A stretch of 64,000 nt of DNA, from positions 3,968,001 through 4,032,000 of the forward strand of contig LSAX01000004.1 of assembly GCA_001557505.1 (NCBI GenBank), in the 5' to 3' direction. The notes beneath the pieces are model-generated. The model was not told the origin of the DNA and did not search any database. It saw only the letters and a program-made list of their open reading frames with translations. Each line of letters begins with the position of its first letter. Position 1 is the first letter of the stretch. This document shows positions 21,571 to 32,660 of the stretch, piece after piece. This DNA comes from Reticulascus tulasneorum. Taxonomy: Eukaryota; Ascomycota; Sordariomycetes; Glomerellales; Reticulascaceae. The position numbers were made by a program, and so were the translations under genes.

Positions 21571-22607
21571 AGTTGGGAATAGCTCAGCCAGGCTGTGCCT
21601 TTCTGAGAGATACTTGTTACTATTATAGATTCTGATGTTATGGAATGAGCACGATATGGAGGCTCTAGGCTAGGAGTTCTCTGATTTACTATCAGAATAT
21701 ACATTCTACGTCAATGTTCCTACGGCACAGCAAAAAGACAATGCATCCACGCTAGAAGTGACTTCTTGCGGTAGATTGAACCTAGTGGCCCTCTGACATC
21801 GTTACCTGAGCAGGTATTCGAGCCTGATTCTGCTGCAAAGCAGAATTGACTGCACCATGTAAGCCCGGGGAGAATGGCTGCCAGTCCGGATATCGATATT
21901 CGATTACAAAGGCAGCGAAAAGCTTGAGATGATTGTGCTTTTGCCAGTGCCCACGACCATACGGTTTCCATTTAACTGACTTGAACGACGACTTCAATCT
22001 GATCAGCTGGAGTGTTTGAGTGAATTCGGGAGTTGGCGATCAGTGGGATAGAACTATCACGACCTGCGAGACATATAAATGACATTTCCAGGCAACACCA
22101 TCTCTATCATTCTGGAGAATTAGACGATACTCAGTAGCAGCATAATGTTGAATTCATAGAGACCGGTCCAGTGCCCGATGTGCGACTCTGATGCTCAAGG
22201 ATAGCCAGTCAAACAAGACTATCCCTTTCCTCCAAGTCGCCAACGCTTCCTGATTTCCTAAAACGCGGTTCTCGGTTGCTATTAGTATATATATATTTAT
22301 TAAATATGTTTCTCCACACGGCATGCCACCCGTCCTCAGGCAATTATGCATCTCTCCCTTTTCTTTTCTTTCGAGTCTCAGTGGGTTTTTCGCTTTCAGG
22401 CGGAAGTCTTCCCTCCGCGGCTCCGCACTCGTAGAAACGTTTCCGCACCTTGCGAACAGGCTACAGACCCTGTCCCCTAATCTTTCCGCCAATGGACTTT
22501 ATTACAATTTCCTTTTTGCATCCGGGTGTTTGGGATCGAACTGTAAATCGAGAGAGGACGGTCTGACCTGGTCCGTAGCATCGGGAAGCGATGGCGTGAG
22601 AATTGGA
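21571..22607. other. Intergenic region, about 1.0 kb
   Basis: No supported gene. An AT-rich TATATATATTTATTAAAT patch lies near 22285-22305. The end is the CE16 promoter. Confidence 0.45.
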
Positions 22608-22615
22608 TTATATAG
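22608..22615 (+). promoter_or_regulatory. TATA box of the CE16 esterase gene
   Basis: TTATATAG about 90-96 bp upstream of the start codon, followed by a pyrimidine-rich leader. Confidence 0.5.
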
Positions 22616-22703
22616 ACAGCTGCGATCCTTCAATTGGATTTGATATTTCATCTTTGGGTTTGGCACAAAGTCTCAATTCCCATCAAGTCTCAAGTTCGAC
22701 ATC

Positions 22704-23744
22704 ATGGTTCGCATAACAGCGGCGATTCTCTTTGCGACCAGCTTCGCCTTTACAGCGGACGCACTGGTCCCCTCGACGAGAGCATTTACGTTCAATCCCT
22801 CGAATGACTCTGTTGACACGAGGTACTTTGTCAGCTTGTGAGTAGAATCTCTGTTCTCTCAACTGCTTAATCATTCTGACAGACTTGCTAGCGGAGATTC
22901 ATACTCACAAACGGGGTTCGAAATCAGCGGCACAAAGCCTTCTGCCTCCAAGCCCCTGGGAAATCCAGATCTGCCAGGCTGGACGGCCAGTGGCGGACTC
23001 AACTGGGTGGGCTTCCTGGTATCCAAATTCAACAGCACCCTTCTCCTGTCATATAATTTTGCGTATGGCGGTGCCACCACCGATGCCAAGCTCGTAACCC
23101 CGTACAAGAGCACCGTACTGAGCTTTGTAGACCAAGTGGCCCAGTTCACCTCCAGCCTTGGGTCGAAGCCAAGTTATGCGGCTTGGACAGCCAACAATAC
23201 CATAGTAGGTGTTTGGATGGGAGTGAACGATGTGGGAAATATGTTTTGGCTCGAAAATAAGGACGAGCTTCTGGCCAAGATCTTGGCGAGTTACTTCGAG
23301 CAACTGCAGATTCTGTACGATGCTGGTCTGAGGAGCTTCGTCCTCCTCGGCGTCCCGCGTGAGTCTTGTGTTGATTTCCCAAGAAGAAACAATAACTAAC
23401 TGTGAGCAGCAACACAGAAGTCACCACTCATGCTGAAGAACGGTGCCGACTCCAATGCCCTACTCGCATCCGCCATCCAGACGTACAACGAGCTGCTCGC
23501 CAGCAATCTCGCAAAATTCAAAGCTGCCAACGTTGGTATTGTAGCTTCGGTAGTAGACACGGCTATTCCATTCAACAAGGCCATCGAGAGTCCAACCACT
23601 TACGGAGCGCCCAATGCGACGTGCGAGAATTCTGATGGAGTCAGCTGCTTGTGGTTCAATGACTATCATCCGGGAGTGATGATTAACAAGCTAGTAGCTG
23701 AAGCTGTGGCGACTGCTGTGGGGGGACCGTGGTTTGAGATATAG
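22704..23744 (+). CDS. CE16-type acetylesterase (SGNH/GDSL hydrolase), secreted
   Basis: Three exons (22704-22837, 22892-23358, 23410-23744) encode 311 residues. The signal peptide is [20 protein letters not shown]. The four SGNH blocks are visible: [10 protein letters not shown] (block I, nucleophile Ser; the codon for Phe spans intron 1), YGGATTDAK (block II Gly), GVNDVGN (block III Asn) and NDYHPG (block V Asp...His). The layout and length fit carbohydrate esterase family 16, exo-acting acetylesterases that remove acetyl groups from xylo-oligosaccharides. The acceptor of intron 1 was chosen as GCTAG because it restores FGDS; the nearby CTGACAG would not. Together with the CE3 gene this suggests growth on plant hemicellulose. 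Confidence 0.88.
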
Positions 23745-24268
23745 AACTGGGCGAAATGGCATCGGCATGGCGAAGCTCTACCGCCAACGCTGTTTCTTAG
23801 TCTTATTATAGGACTCTTCATCGGGAGCATGCCCAATTCACACAAGATATCCGCCTTCTAAATCTCGAAATGGTATCTCCTGTCTACGAGCAGATACTTA
23901 AAGCTCTGTAGCTTGTAGCCTTGAGTTCTCTAAGCACTGGCATATCTGCCTGCTTTTGTGGCTAAGTGAGCAGCACAGAGAGGCAACCATATTGTTCTCA
24001 ACTATATCTCTGATTGATAACTACATTAGTACATAGTGAGGTCGCACGCTACTGAAAGGGGCAAACGACTTATGTTTCACCGTAATCAGTGCTGAATCAT
24101 GGTTTAGATGGTTTACAATCAGAAACTTGTTCCAAGTGTTTTCACGGCGCAATCAGAGGCAAGGGTAAGCAGCTATTATTTTAGACAAGCGACTATATTA
24201 TGTACCGGTAATTCAAATTCCGTGATTTGCGGATGAAAAAGCTCGTCATGTACAGGTTTTGGAGCCTC
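23745..24268. other. Convergent intergenic region
   Basis: About 520 bp between the 3' ends of the CE16 and permease genes. Nothing coding or repetitive was seen. Confidence 0.5.
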
Positions 24269-26525
24269 TCAAGCATCCTCCGTATGCCGGCTGTTGTGCT
24301 CCTCGTCCTTCTCGTTGAATTTCAGACCAACCGATGTGGGAACTGGGCTGCGGCTTCCGTCATGTACATAGCCGCTGTAGGGAAGATGTTAGTAAACTGG
24401 TCTATCATACTCTGCAGGGAGTCGGGACAGGGAATGACATACAATAGAACGTCCATCTGATCCAAGGTGAGGCCCTTGGTCTCAGGCAAGAAGAAGAATG
24501 CCCAGACAGTGGCGATGATCATCCAGCAGGCGAAGAAGAACCAAGTTCCGTAGCCGAAGGAGGAGAAAATATACGGCAGAGCCTTAGTCATGATGAACTG
24601 GACGAGCCTATTACAATATTAGTCGGGGGTTTATTTTACATCGAGTTTCGAGAATCATACCATTGGCAGCAGGCGGCGTATGTGCCTGTCAAGTTTCGCA
24701 GAGCGCCGGGGAAGATTTCTGCAGAAACAATCCAAGGAATACCGTTCAGACCAAAAGACCAGCTATGACTGAGGTTAGCTATGGCTCGCGACGATTGTTA
24801 GGAGAAGTGTGACTTACAACACGGAGTAGATCATGATCATGGCCGTAGCAGCTTGTCCACCGGCAGCGGTTGAAGCGGAGAGCTTTCCGCCGGCCTTGAT
24901 GATAGCGGCAGGGTGGCCGACCTTCACGTATGTTCCCACAATCCACAGGCATACTGAGCACATGAAGGATGAGATGATGACTGGATTTCGGCGTCCCCAC
25001 ATATCAATCAAGAAGATGTAGTAGATTATGGAGGCAATGGCTGAGGGATGAACATTAGCTCACGTATCTTGGCCTAGGTTTATGGGGGACATACCTTTCA
25101 CCAAGCCGTAAATTCCGGTATATAGCGATACATCCGTAATGCCGATGGATCCAAAGAGAGTTGGGGAGTAGTAGTTGATAGCTTGATAACGTTAGTCGGA
25201 ACCCTGATGGCGGGAAATTGGTTGGATTGACTTACCGGAAGCGCCTGACAGATTTTGCAGAGTGAATGAGCACAGGACGAGGAGGACACGATTCCTCATG
25301 CCTTTGCGTGAGAGCTCCTTTATGACGCCGCGGAACATAGCGTATGATCCAGTGCCGTAGGCTCTAGCAATTGCGGCTTCTTCCTCTAGTCTTCCTTGTA
25401 GTGTTGCAATCTCCTCTTGGACGTCTAACACAGATGATGTCAGTACACTGGTGTGGAAGTCGTTGCCAGGGTTCACTCACATTGATGTTCAACGGGAAGG
25501 CCTCTCAGGTTCTCGAGACCCTTGTATGCCTCTTCATTCCTGCCCTTGCGCATGAGCCAGAGTGGACTCTCGTGAATGAAGAAACCACCAATCAGCAGCA
25601 AGCCGGCGGGGATGATCTGGACAGCCATAGGGATTCTCCAGCTCGTTGAGCTTTGTGGGGACATGGTCTTGGTGATGCCGAAATTGATCCAGAATCCGAC
25701 GACGGAACCGATTTGATAGGTGATTTCGAAGAGACCCGTAAGGATACCTCGGATTGATGGAATCGATAATTCTGCGATATAACTCGGTACCGTAGCAGTG
25801 ATTGCGCCGCAACCAAGTCCAGTTAGGGCGCGTCCGGCATCTATCCTTTAGTCAGTCTTTGATTTCGGGTTTCTGCAATCAGCTTGCAAACTTACAGATG
25901 AATGAGAGCTGGTGGGTGGCGACAGTCATCAGAATGGATCCGATGAGGAAGATGACGACATTAATCTGAAGAGCCCATTTGCGACCAACACGCTCCGTGA
26001 CTATGCGAGGTTAGAACGTGCCCAGGAAAGAAATCCCAGATTGTTCAAACTCACTGAAGTAACAGAAGATAGCACCGAAGAAAGCGCCTGCCTGGAATGC
26101 CGAGGTGATGTTGCTGGATATGTTGTTGGCGTCGGCGGTCGTGTTGAAATCCCGCTTGAAGCTGGCACGAGCGAGCGTGGTTCCGATGAAAGCGGAGTCA
26201 TAGCCAAATCTGCAAAGGGTCAGAGCTGGTTCAATATGAGTTGACACGAGTTCAAGAAACACGGTGTATAAGATAAGATATCAAAAACATCGGGACCAGG
26301 CACGAAGACAGAGCCACCTATCGGAGGGCGGCGGTACAAAGACCACGAAACTCATGATAGATACTACCGGCGCGTTGCCTGATGTTGGGTATCTTGGTGG
26401 GTTTTGATCCGGGGCGTGACTTACAGTAGGGATCCGGTAGAGATGATGGTAGCCTCGGTGTAGAGACGCCAGTTGTACACCTCCTTCGGCGTCGGCCGAT
26501 CTTCAACTGCTTTGAAACCTCCCAT
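24269..26525 (-). CDS. MFS sugar/quinate-type permease
   Basis: Ten exons (26425-26525, 26055-26209, 25896-26000, 25481-25840, 25236-25424, 25095-25181, 24818-25040, 24661-24762, 24443-24607, 24269-24374) encode 530 residues. The N-terminus VEDRPTPKEVYNWR and the first helix with GYDSAFIGTTLA closely match fungal quinate permeases (QutD/Qa-y group). Sugar-porter signatures follow: GRALTGLGCGAI, ESPLWLMRKGR after helix 6, NYYSPTLFGSIGI in helix 7, and PETKGLTLDQMDVLFG after helix 12. The last intron was resolved by the FGYVHDG continuation that the family shares. It should import a sugar, sugar acid or quinate-like ring acid by proton symport. Lying on the same strand as a DHDPS-fold aldolase and a Zn2Cys6 activator, it is probably part of a catabolic cluster. 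Confidence 0.88.
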
Positions 26526-27485
26526 TGCGAAACGAGTTGCTGACTTGCTTGGATGGTCTGCAGAGGGTGATCGATGGGATTCTGGAACACTCTTGCTGAT
26601 GCCAGATGTAACATGAGCTCCATGGTTGAGACCGGCGTTGGGTATTTATCTTCCTCCTCCCCAGCAGGGGTAGATCCCCACGGGGTATTGATTGAGGGGT
26701 TTGGTGGAGCCTGCATACCAGTTTTCGTTCGCGTCACTGCGGGCTTGGGAAAGGAGCATGCTTGGGGCATGCTTGTGGAGGGCTAGCTGAGCTTGACTCG
26801 CTCCTAGGCTTGAAGTGGTCAGCTTGGGGTCCACCATCCTAGCAAACGGCGCTAATGGAGTCGTAGTTCGTGGTCTAAGGACACGAGGCCGACATGCATG
26901 CGACGCGACATGCGAGCCGAGTAAGCCACCATTTGGTTTTGCGGGATGGATGCAAACCAAACGCTCGGGAAAAGCCAGCTGATCGAGGGGTTGGGTCCAG
27001 GCCAAGCTCTTTCAAAGTCTAGGCGTGGTGTCACCTCTTACCTCCCGGTCGGTAGTAGTTCTCGGCGACTGCATGTGGATTGGTGGAATGATGGGCTTCG
27101 GCATTGGTCGTGTGTTTCTCTGCTAAGCGTCGTCGCAAAAGCAAAGTCTTGTGTCTCTCCGCATCCAACTTCCCCGAGCCTGCGGGGTAGCACACGGTGA
27201 TGAGGCGTGCGTGCGGAACGGGGGTTAAGAATTTTTTTACGACCCCTCATTTCGCGCGACAGGCACACCTTGGGAAAGAAAAAAGTGGCGAGATTCAGAT
27301 TCACGGATCCCATGTCGGCTTATTTTTAACTCTATAGTTGTTTGTGTTTTATGATGGCAATACGAAGTCTAAAGTTTCTGCCATATTCATGTGCCACCGG
27401 CGGCTACCTGCCAGCCAGTCTATAACTCTATGCTACAGTATTCCCGGAATGCCCTATGTCCTGTTGGAGGTTCATGACTGAAAGT
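26526..27485. other. Promoter of the permease gene and 3' flank of the aldolase gene
   Basis: About 960 bp without a supported gene. A TATA-like ATAAATA reads on the minus strand at 26643-26649, about 118 bp upstream of the permease ATG. Confidence 0.45.
26643..26649 (-). promoter_or_regulatory. TATA-like element of the permease gene
   Basis: The minus-strand reading GATAAATACC gives an ATAAATA core about 118-124 bp upstream of the permease start codon. Confidence 0.35.
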
Positions 27486-28660
27486 TCATGCGGAGATGCT
27501 GGAAAGCCTCTTTTCATCCACTGCTAACGGCTTGACAATGTCTGTGATCCAAGCCTGCTTCTTCTCGTCCGTGTATTGGGGATACGGCCGCCTGCAATGG
27601 CAGCTCTCCATCGGGTACCCATGGTATTTCGCAACCACCCACTTCGTACCGTTGATCCCGCCCTTTCCAAATCCCCATTCGGCTTGCGCAAGTTTGAGCT
27701 GTGCGGCGGCGGCCTCCTTGAGCTTGCCAGCTTGGTATAGGTCGAATATCTCAACGCAGCACTGTGCACACATGTATTGTCAGTGTTCAGCTCCAATTGG
27801 GCGAGGGGCAAACATGTGAGTCGGGGGTGGTCTGACCTTGGGATACAAGTTGGCCACGCCAGTAATGGTTCCAATGCCGCCTACTGCCAGAGCTGGGACA
27901 AGCCAATCACTCTGGCCTGCGAGAGCGAAAAACTCTTTGGGTTCGTAGAGGGCGCGTATCCGAGACACCTTGGCGATACCGCCGCAGGTCAGCTTGACAC
28001 CAACGATATTGGGATGTTTTCCTAGTTTGGCGAGCATGTCCGAGTTCACGTCGAGGCCGGCCGCGACGCCGGGGAAGTTGTAGATGACGACTGGAATGGG
28101 GCTGGCATCTGCGAGCTGGAATCAAGTTAGCTACGATTCAGTCTCAACCCACGCAGGGCGGAAAGCTGCCGGAGATCGCAGACATACCTCTTCGAAGAAT
28201 GCAACTATCGCGTCCTCATTCATGGCGAAGTGGAAATAGCTCGGCACCAGCACAAGAGCAAAATCTGCGCCGGCCTCTTTCGCAAGTTTTGTCTCCGCAA
28301 TCACGGCCCGGGTCGATTGGCCGCCACATCCCATGGTGATGGTGACATCTGGGCGGCCAACTTTGACGGCGATCTCTCGTGTCGTCTTCACTAATCTTGT
28401 CTTCTCGGCGTCGGAGAGAGTTACAGCTTCGCCATTGGTTCCGGCTAGCACAACTGTTTGTCATGTTGGTCAATGCAGTCCAATTCATCCAGAGCTCAAA
28501 GGGAGAGCTTACCTCCTTGCAATCCCGAGCTGATAAGGAATTCAAGATGCTTGTCTTGAACTTTCCAATCGATCTCCTGGTTTGCATCGTCCCCGAACCA
28601 AGTCAAACTTGGCACGTGTATCCCTGCGGGGAACGATTTGCTGGTAGAGATGGAGCCCAT
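27486..28660 (-). CDS. Dihydrodipicolinate synthase-fold class I aldolase
   Basis: Four exons (28513-28660, 28188-28453, 27837-28115, 27486-27761) encode 322 residues. GTNGEA (residues 54-59) is the alpha-keto-acid carboxylate loop of the DapA/NanA family. VVIYNFPG carries the catalytic Tyr (about residue 150), and VGVKLTCGG carries the Schiff-base Lys (about residue 179). Fungi make lysine by the alpha-aminoadipate route, so fungal DapA relatives serve other reactions, such as cleavage of 2-keto-3-deoxy sugar acids (the LGA1/GaaC type) or of 4-hydroxy-2-oxoglutarate. The gene lies between a quinate/sugar-type permease and a Zn2Cys6 activator on the same strand, which supports a role in splitting a keto-acid intermediate of sugar-acid breakdown. 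The exact substrate is unknown. Confidence 0.87.
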
Positions 28661-30048
28661 TGTTGCGGAGGAAGAAGCGGGAATCGAAGTGTAGTTCGTG
28701 AAATTTTATTGAGTTTGGTGAGAAAGAGATGAGATGAGAAAGCAACAAGATAACATACGAGTCTCCAGGTTCCGGGATTTGGGTAGATTGAGGAGGCCGG
28801 GGGATATATTCATTGACCCCAAATCTGTCGGCCCCGCGATCGTCATGCGTGCAGACTCCGAACTAGGACCGCAACCCGACGCGTTCCTCGCCGCGAGCAG
28901 ACATGCAACAAATCGGTCCACGAAGGCGATGTCAGCTGAGGATCGTGGGGTATCGCGTGGAGTGGCAACCCCACTGTTCGTTTCTCCGCTTCCCCCAGTC
29001 TGGCCGGGGCTAGCCTGACAGTCATGTCCCGATCGCGTCGCTATTGCTACTGATTGGATTCATGGGGGTCGGTTGTGGGACTGGTCTCGCCTGCGCTAGT
29101 CTGGGTCCAGATTCAATATCATCAGACCGAATCGTCAATCTTACCCCAGCATTCCGACTCGCTACCGCAATATTAGCGCCAAGAACGATGTGGAGTGTAT
29201 TGTGATTGTGTTGCTACATGACTCGTATCGTGGCCTGATAACAACTAACTTGGAACCTCGTCGGGAAGCGACTCGTGAATGCCTTCTAGACAGCTCAGTT
29301 CCCCCCCCATTGCAGCTAATCTATTGGGCCCAGCAATGATCCTCACATTTTGGGACCCCTCCCAATCTCAAAGAGCATTGATGCCAAGGAGATTCATCCC
29401 AGCATGTGGACTATGAACCTCCTATCATAGCAGACTGTCTTATTCCATCAATTCTTGCGGGACAACTGAACATCGGACAATTTAAGCTTTGGCCTCACAG
29501 GTGCACAGAGTTACCAGAGCCAAACCGCCATTGAACAATGGCGTCTCTGTGGTGAGGATGCGTTTGCATCCAGAGAGCACCTGCACAAGGGTGTGATGGC
29601 TTCCGAATGGAATGTTTCGGTGCTGATATCGAAGGAGCATACTATGATAGCCGGAAGGCTGGTGTTGCCATTCTGTGCAGAAGAACATAGCCCGCAGAGC
29701 CATTTGCGGCTCAGGTAAGGCCATGAGTTTCCTTCGCTATGGCCGGGTACGTATACTCCCTACGTATACCCGATTCAGCCTTAAATATGAGTCCGAGGCG
29801 TATCGAGGACAGTTTCAAGCGCTGCCTGTGAAGTATTGGCAAACCTGCATGCCCTTGATGCTGAAGTGGCGGCCAATATGGCAAATGTTATGGCCAGAGA
29901 GGGCTCGAATCGAGCAGACCAGCAAATTCCGCAGCCGGGCGAGCTCCGTTGCAAAAATGCCGTGTCTAGTTGTAATCTGGCGATGTTCGTTCTCGTGACA
30001 TTCTGAGCATATGGATGGATGTAGTGTGGCGAAGCGGGCTTGCCCACT
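28661..30048. other. Intergenic region between aldolase and activator genes, about 1.4 kb
   Basis: No supported gene. It is the promoter of the aldolase gene (minus strand) and the 3' flank of the regulator. A weak GAATATATCC element reads on the minus strand near 28802-28811, about 145 bp upstream of the aldolase ATG. Confidence 0.45.
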
Positions 30049-31946
30049 TCAAACAATGGCAAAGCACGAGTTGAAAATCGCGTGCATGACAGAACGGATG
30101 TCTACTCGGGCTTTGGCGGCATCCTGTCGAGCCTGTACTTCCTCCAACACCTGGGCGGTAATATTTGCGTTCCCAGCAACCTTCTCCATGCGCAATATTT
30201 GCGTCTTTATCCAGGCCCTCTCTTCGGGTGCTTGCTCTTCGGATCCCAGCATCAGCAGCGGCCAAAGCATGTTTACGGGTAACGCGTCGTCCCTATCAAG
30301 TCCCTCAACAAGCAGCCCTGCAAGTCGCCGAATCTGCGTCAAAGCATCTAGAGCTTCCGTTGTTAAGGGGAAAGTCTTGTATGCGACACGGTGCAGATGG
30401 ACCTTGCTTGCGTAGTAGTTTGCCAGATAGGTTCGAAAGGCTCGCGTGATGACGAATGCTAGATGAGCTGATACGTGAGGCTGGGTCAACTTGCCAGCGA
30501 CGGCGAAGTCCATCAGCGGCGGCCGTTGATCGTAAAGAGTACCGAGATCCGCCGTGATGGAGGCGCCGATGTTCATCACTTCGATCTCGTTTTCCACCGT
30601 GCCGCGAGGCCGGTGCCACGGATCTATCTTTGAAATCCGTCCCATGAAGCTCAGAACTTTTTGAAAGAACACGATTCCGGGCTGATACAAGACTTGGAAC
30701 AAAACGTCCTCGATGTCCCCGTCGCCGAATTCATCAAGAGCATCTACCTGCCCGCCCTCGAAGCTGGCAGGTGATGCCTCCACCAGAAGGAGTTCGTCAT
30801 CCTTGGAAAGAAGCAGACCATCTCCACCGGCGGACACGGCGCGAGCATCTAGAAGACGGAGCCACTGGAGGAACTGTTTCTCCACGGATGCAAAGCCTGT
30901 TTTCTCGCCCTGCTGGAAGACGCTGTATGCTCGCTTGAGATTCGTGTCCGCCGACTTGATCAAGCCTTTCAAAATGTCCACGTAGCTGATGAAGAACAAG
31001 GTCACCAGAAGATACTCGCGATGTGAACTGTGCTCAGTAAAAGAGAATGCGCAGTCATCGTAGGTCGCAACTTCAGCGATCGCCTTCTCGTAGTGGCCTT
31101 GCTCACTCGCAACCAGTGCGCCATCGCGGCGAGAGAGCATAAGGCCCGAAAAGGCAAGAACCGCCCACTTGACCATCTGGGACGCGTTTGCCATCTCGAC
31201 CACGAGATGGCGCATGGCGAGCCACTTCTTCTGTGTCTCAACCTCGGCCAGTATGGGTGGGACAACGACGCGATTGAAGTAGTCCATTAATTGATCATCC
31301 TTGGTGGGCGGATGGAGAGCCAACGCCTGTTCAGATTGGCTAGTGTTATCCGAGACGGTGGTTGGTCCAGGGAACTCGTCCATTGCTGCCCGGTCTGGGA
31401 ATGCGATCTGAGACGGGCTATTGAGCAAGGTCACTGGGCGGGCTTCCGGGTTTGGGCTCCCGAATTGTGGTCTCTGCTGCCAGACATCGCCGGCATCCCA
31501 CATGAAGCTGGCGTAGTCGAAAATCTCGTCGACGGCTTGCAAAGGTTGGAAAAGGGACGAGTTTGGGGACGCGTCTGTGCCAGGCGACCCCGAACCCAGC
31601 AGCTGGTCTCGCCCCGACCCATGTCCGGCGGTCACTTGGGCCGACTGCGAGCTGGCACTGGATTGGGGCCGCCATTTACACTCCATATTGAGACGCTCGC
31701 AATGCGAGCATCGTGGTCTTTGCTCATCGCATTTGACCCTACGGCGCCTGTGGGTCAGAGTCAGTGGATGAGAGTTTCCTGGACTGAAGGGTAAGATTGC
31801 AGGAGCTGGCAGGACGGCACGGCTCGGCTATGCGACCGGGCGACGACATACTTGCACGTTAAGCACCCTTCCTTGGACCGTACAGACCTCCTACCGGGCC
31901 GGTAGTGATTGGCCGGTGCCGGCATTCCACCAGTCTCCTGCTGCAT
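30049..31946 (-). CDS. Zn2Cys6 transcription factor with fungal_trans_2 domain
   Basis: Two exons, 31852-31946 and 30049-31747, encode 597 residues. The intron splits the zinc cluster. Joined, it reads GCLTCKRRRVKCDE...RCSHCERLNMEC, a full C-x2-C-x6-C-x6-C-x2-C-x6-C set at about residues 29-56 with the basic RRRVK between Cys 2 and 3. The large exon has the pattern of PF11951 (fungal_trans_2) regulators: HREYLLVTLFFISYVDIL, the acidic middle part, LAFVITRAFRTYLANYY, and MLWPLLMLGSEEQAPEERAWI near the end. It is of the ARCA-like group. It is nuclear and binds CGG-type half-sites as a family property. Its place next to the aldolase and permease suggests it controls them. Confidence 0.88.
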
Positions 31947-32660
31947 GCTGCTTGTCGTTCCGATCGGGTTTGAAGGACCGCGCAGTAGACTTCCATCCGG
32001 GCGTTTAGAGTTGAGTGAGCCGCGTGCACTCGCTGGACCGCGAGTGGTTCGGGTCTTGGTGAGGAGCGGGGAAAGTTAAACATGGATGGATTCGTCAAAG
32101 TGTGGCTTGACTCGAATGGGTGGGGGGGCTTACGGCATGCTGACTCGTGCGCGCCTCAACCGCACCCCTGGATCTCGGCTTAGGGGACATAATGCGATCA
32201 GAGTCCAGAGAGGCGTTGTAGGTCACCCATTGTATGGAAGCATGCATCGCGGCTTGGAGAACCAGAGACATAGTCATGTGTCTAAACCCCGTTACTCCGC
32301 CATGGAGTCCAGGAACGGACCAGGGATTGTGGACGTATGGACTCCTGTAATCCATTGCATTCCAGAGCGTGAAGAAGATCCATTCAAATGTTGTGGCAAG
32401 CAAAACGGCATTATGAAAGAGCAGGATTGTGAACATGGATCTCCCGTGCAATAAGAGTCGGCGTAACTTGAAAAGCCGAGTGCTTTTCGAACTCAGCTCT
32501 AATCAGTTCCCCATCTACTGGTACTCAGCCTCCTAAGATAAAGGAGCCTACCCTCGTTTCTCGTTTCCCTTGACGATCGACTTGACCCGCGCGGCAGCAG
32601 AATTGGCTCCTCCTCGCTACCTGCTAGATCAACTCGGTTCGGTTACAAAGGGAGCTTTCC
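31947..32660. other. Intergenic region between regulator and HET gene
   Basis: About 710 bp: promoter of the Zn2Cys6 gene and 3' flank of the HET gene. Open frames here have no domain pattern. Confidence 0.45.
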
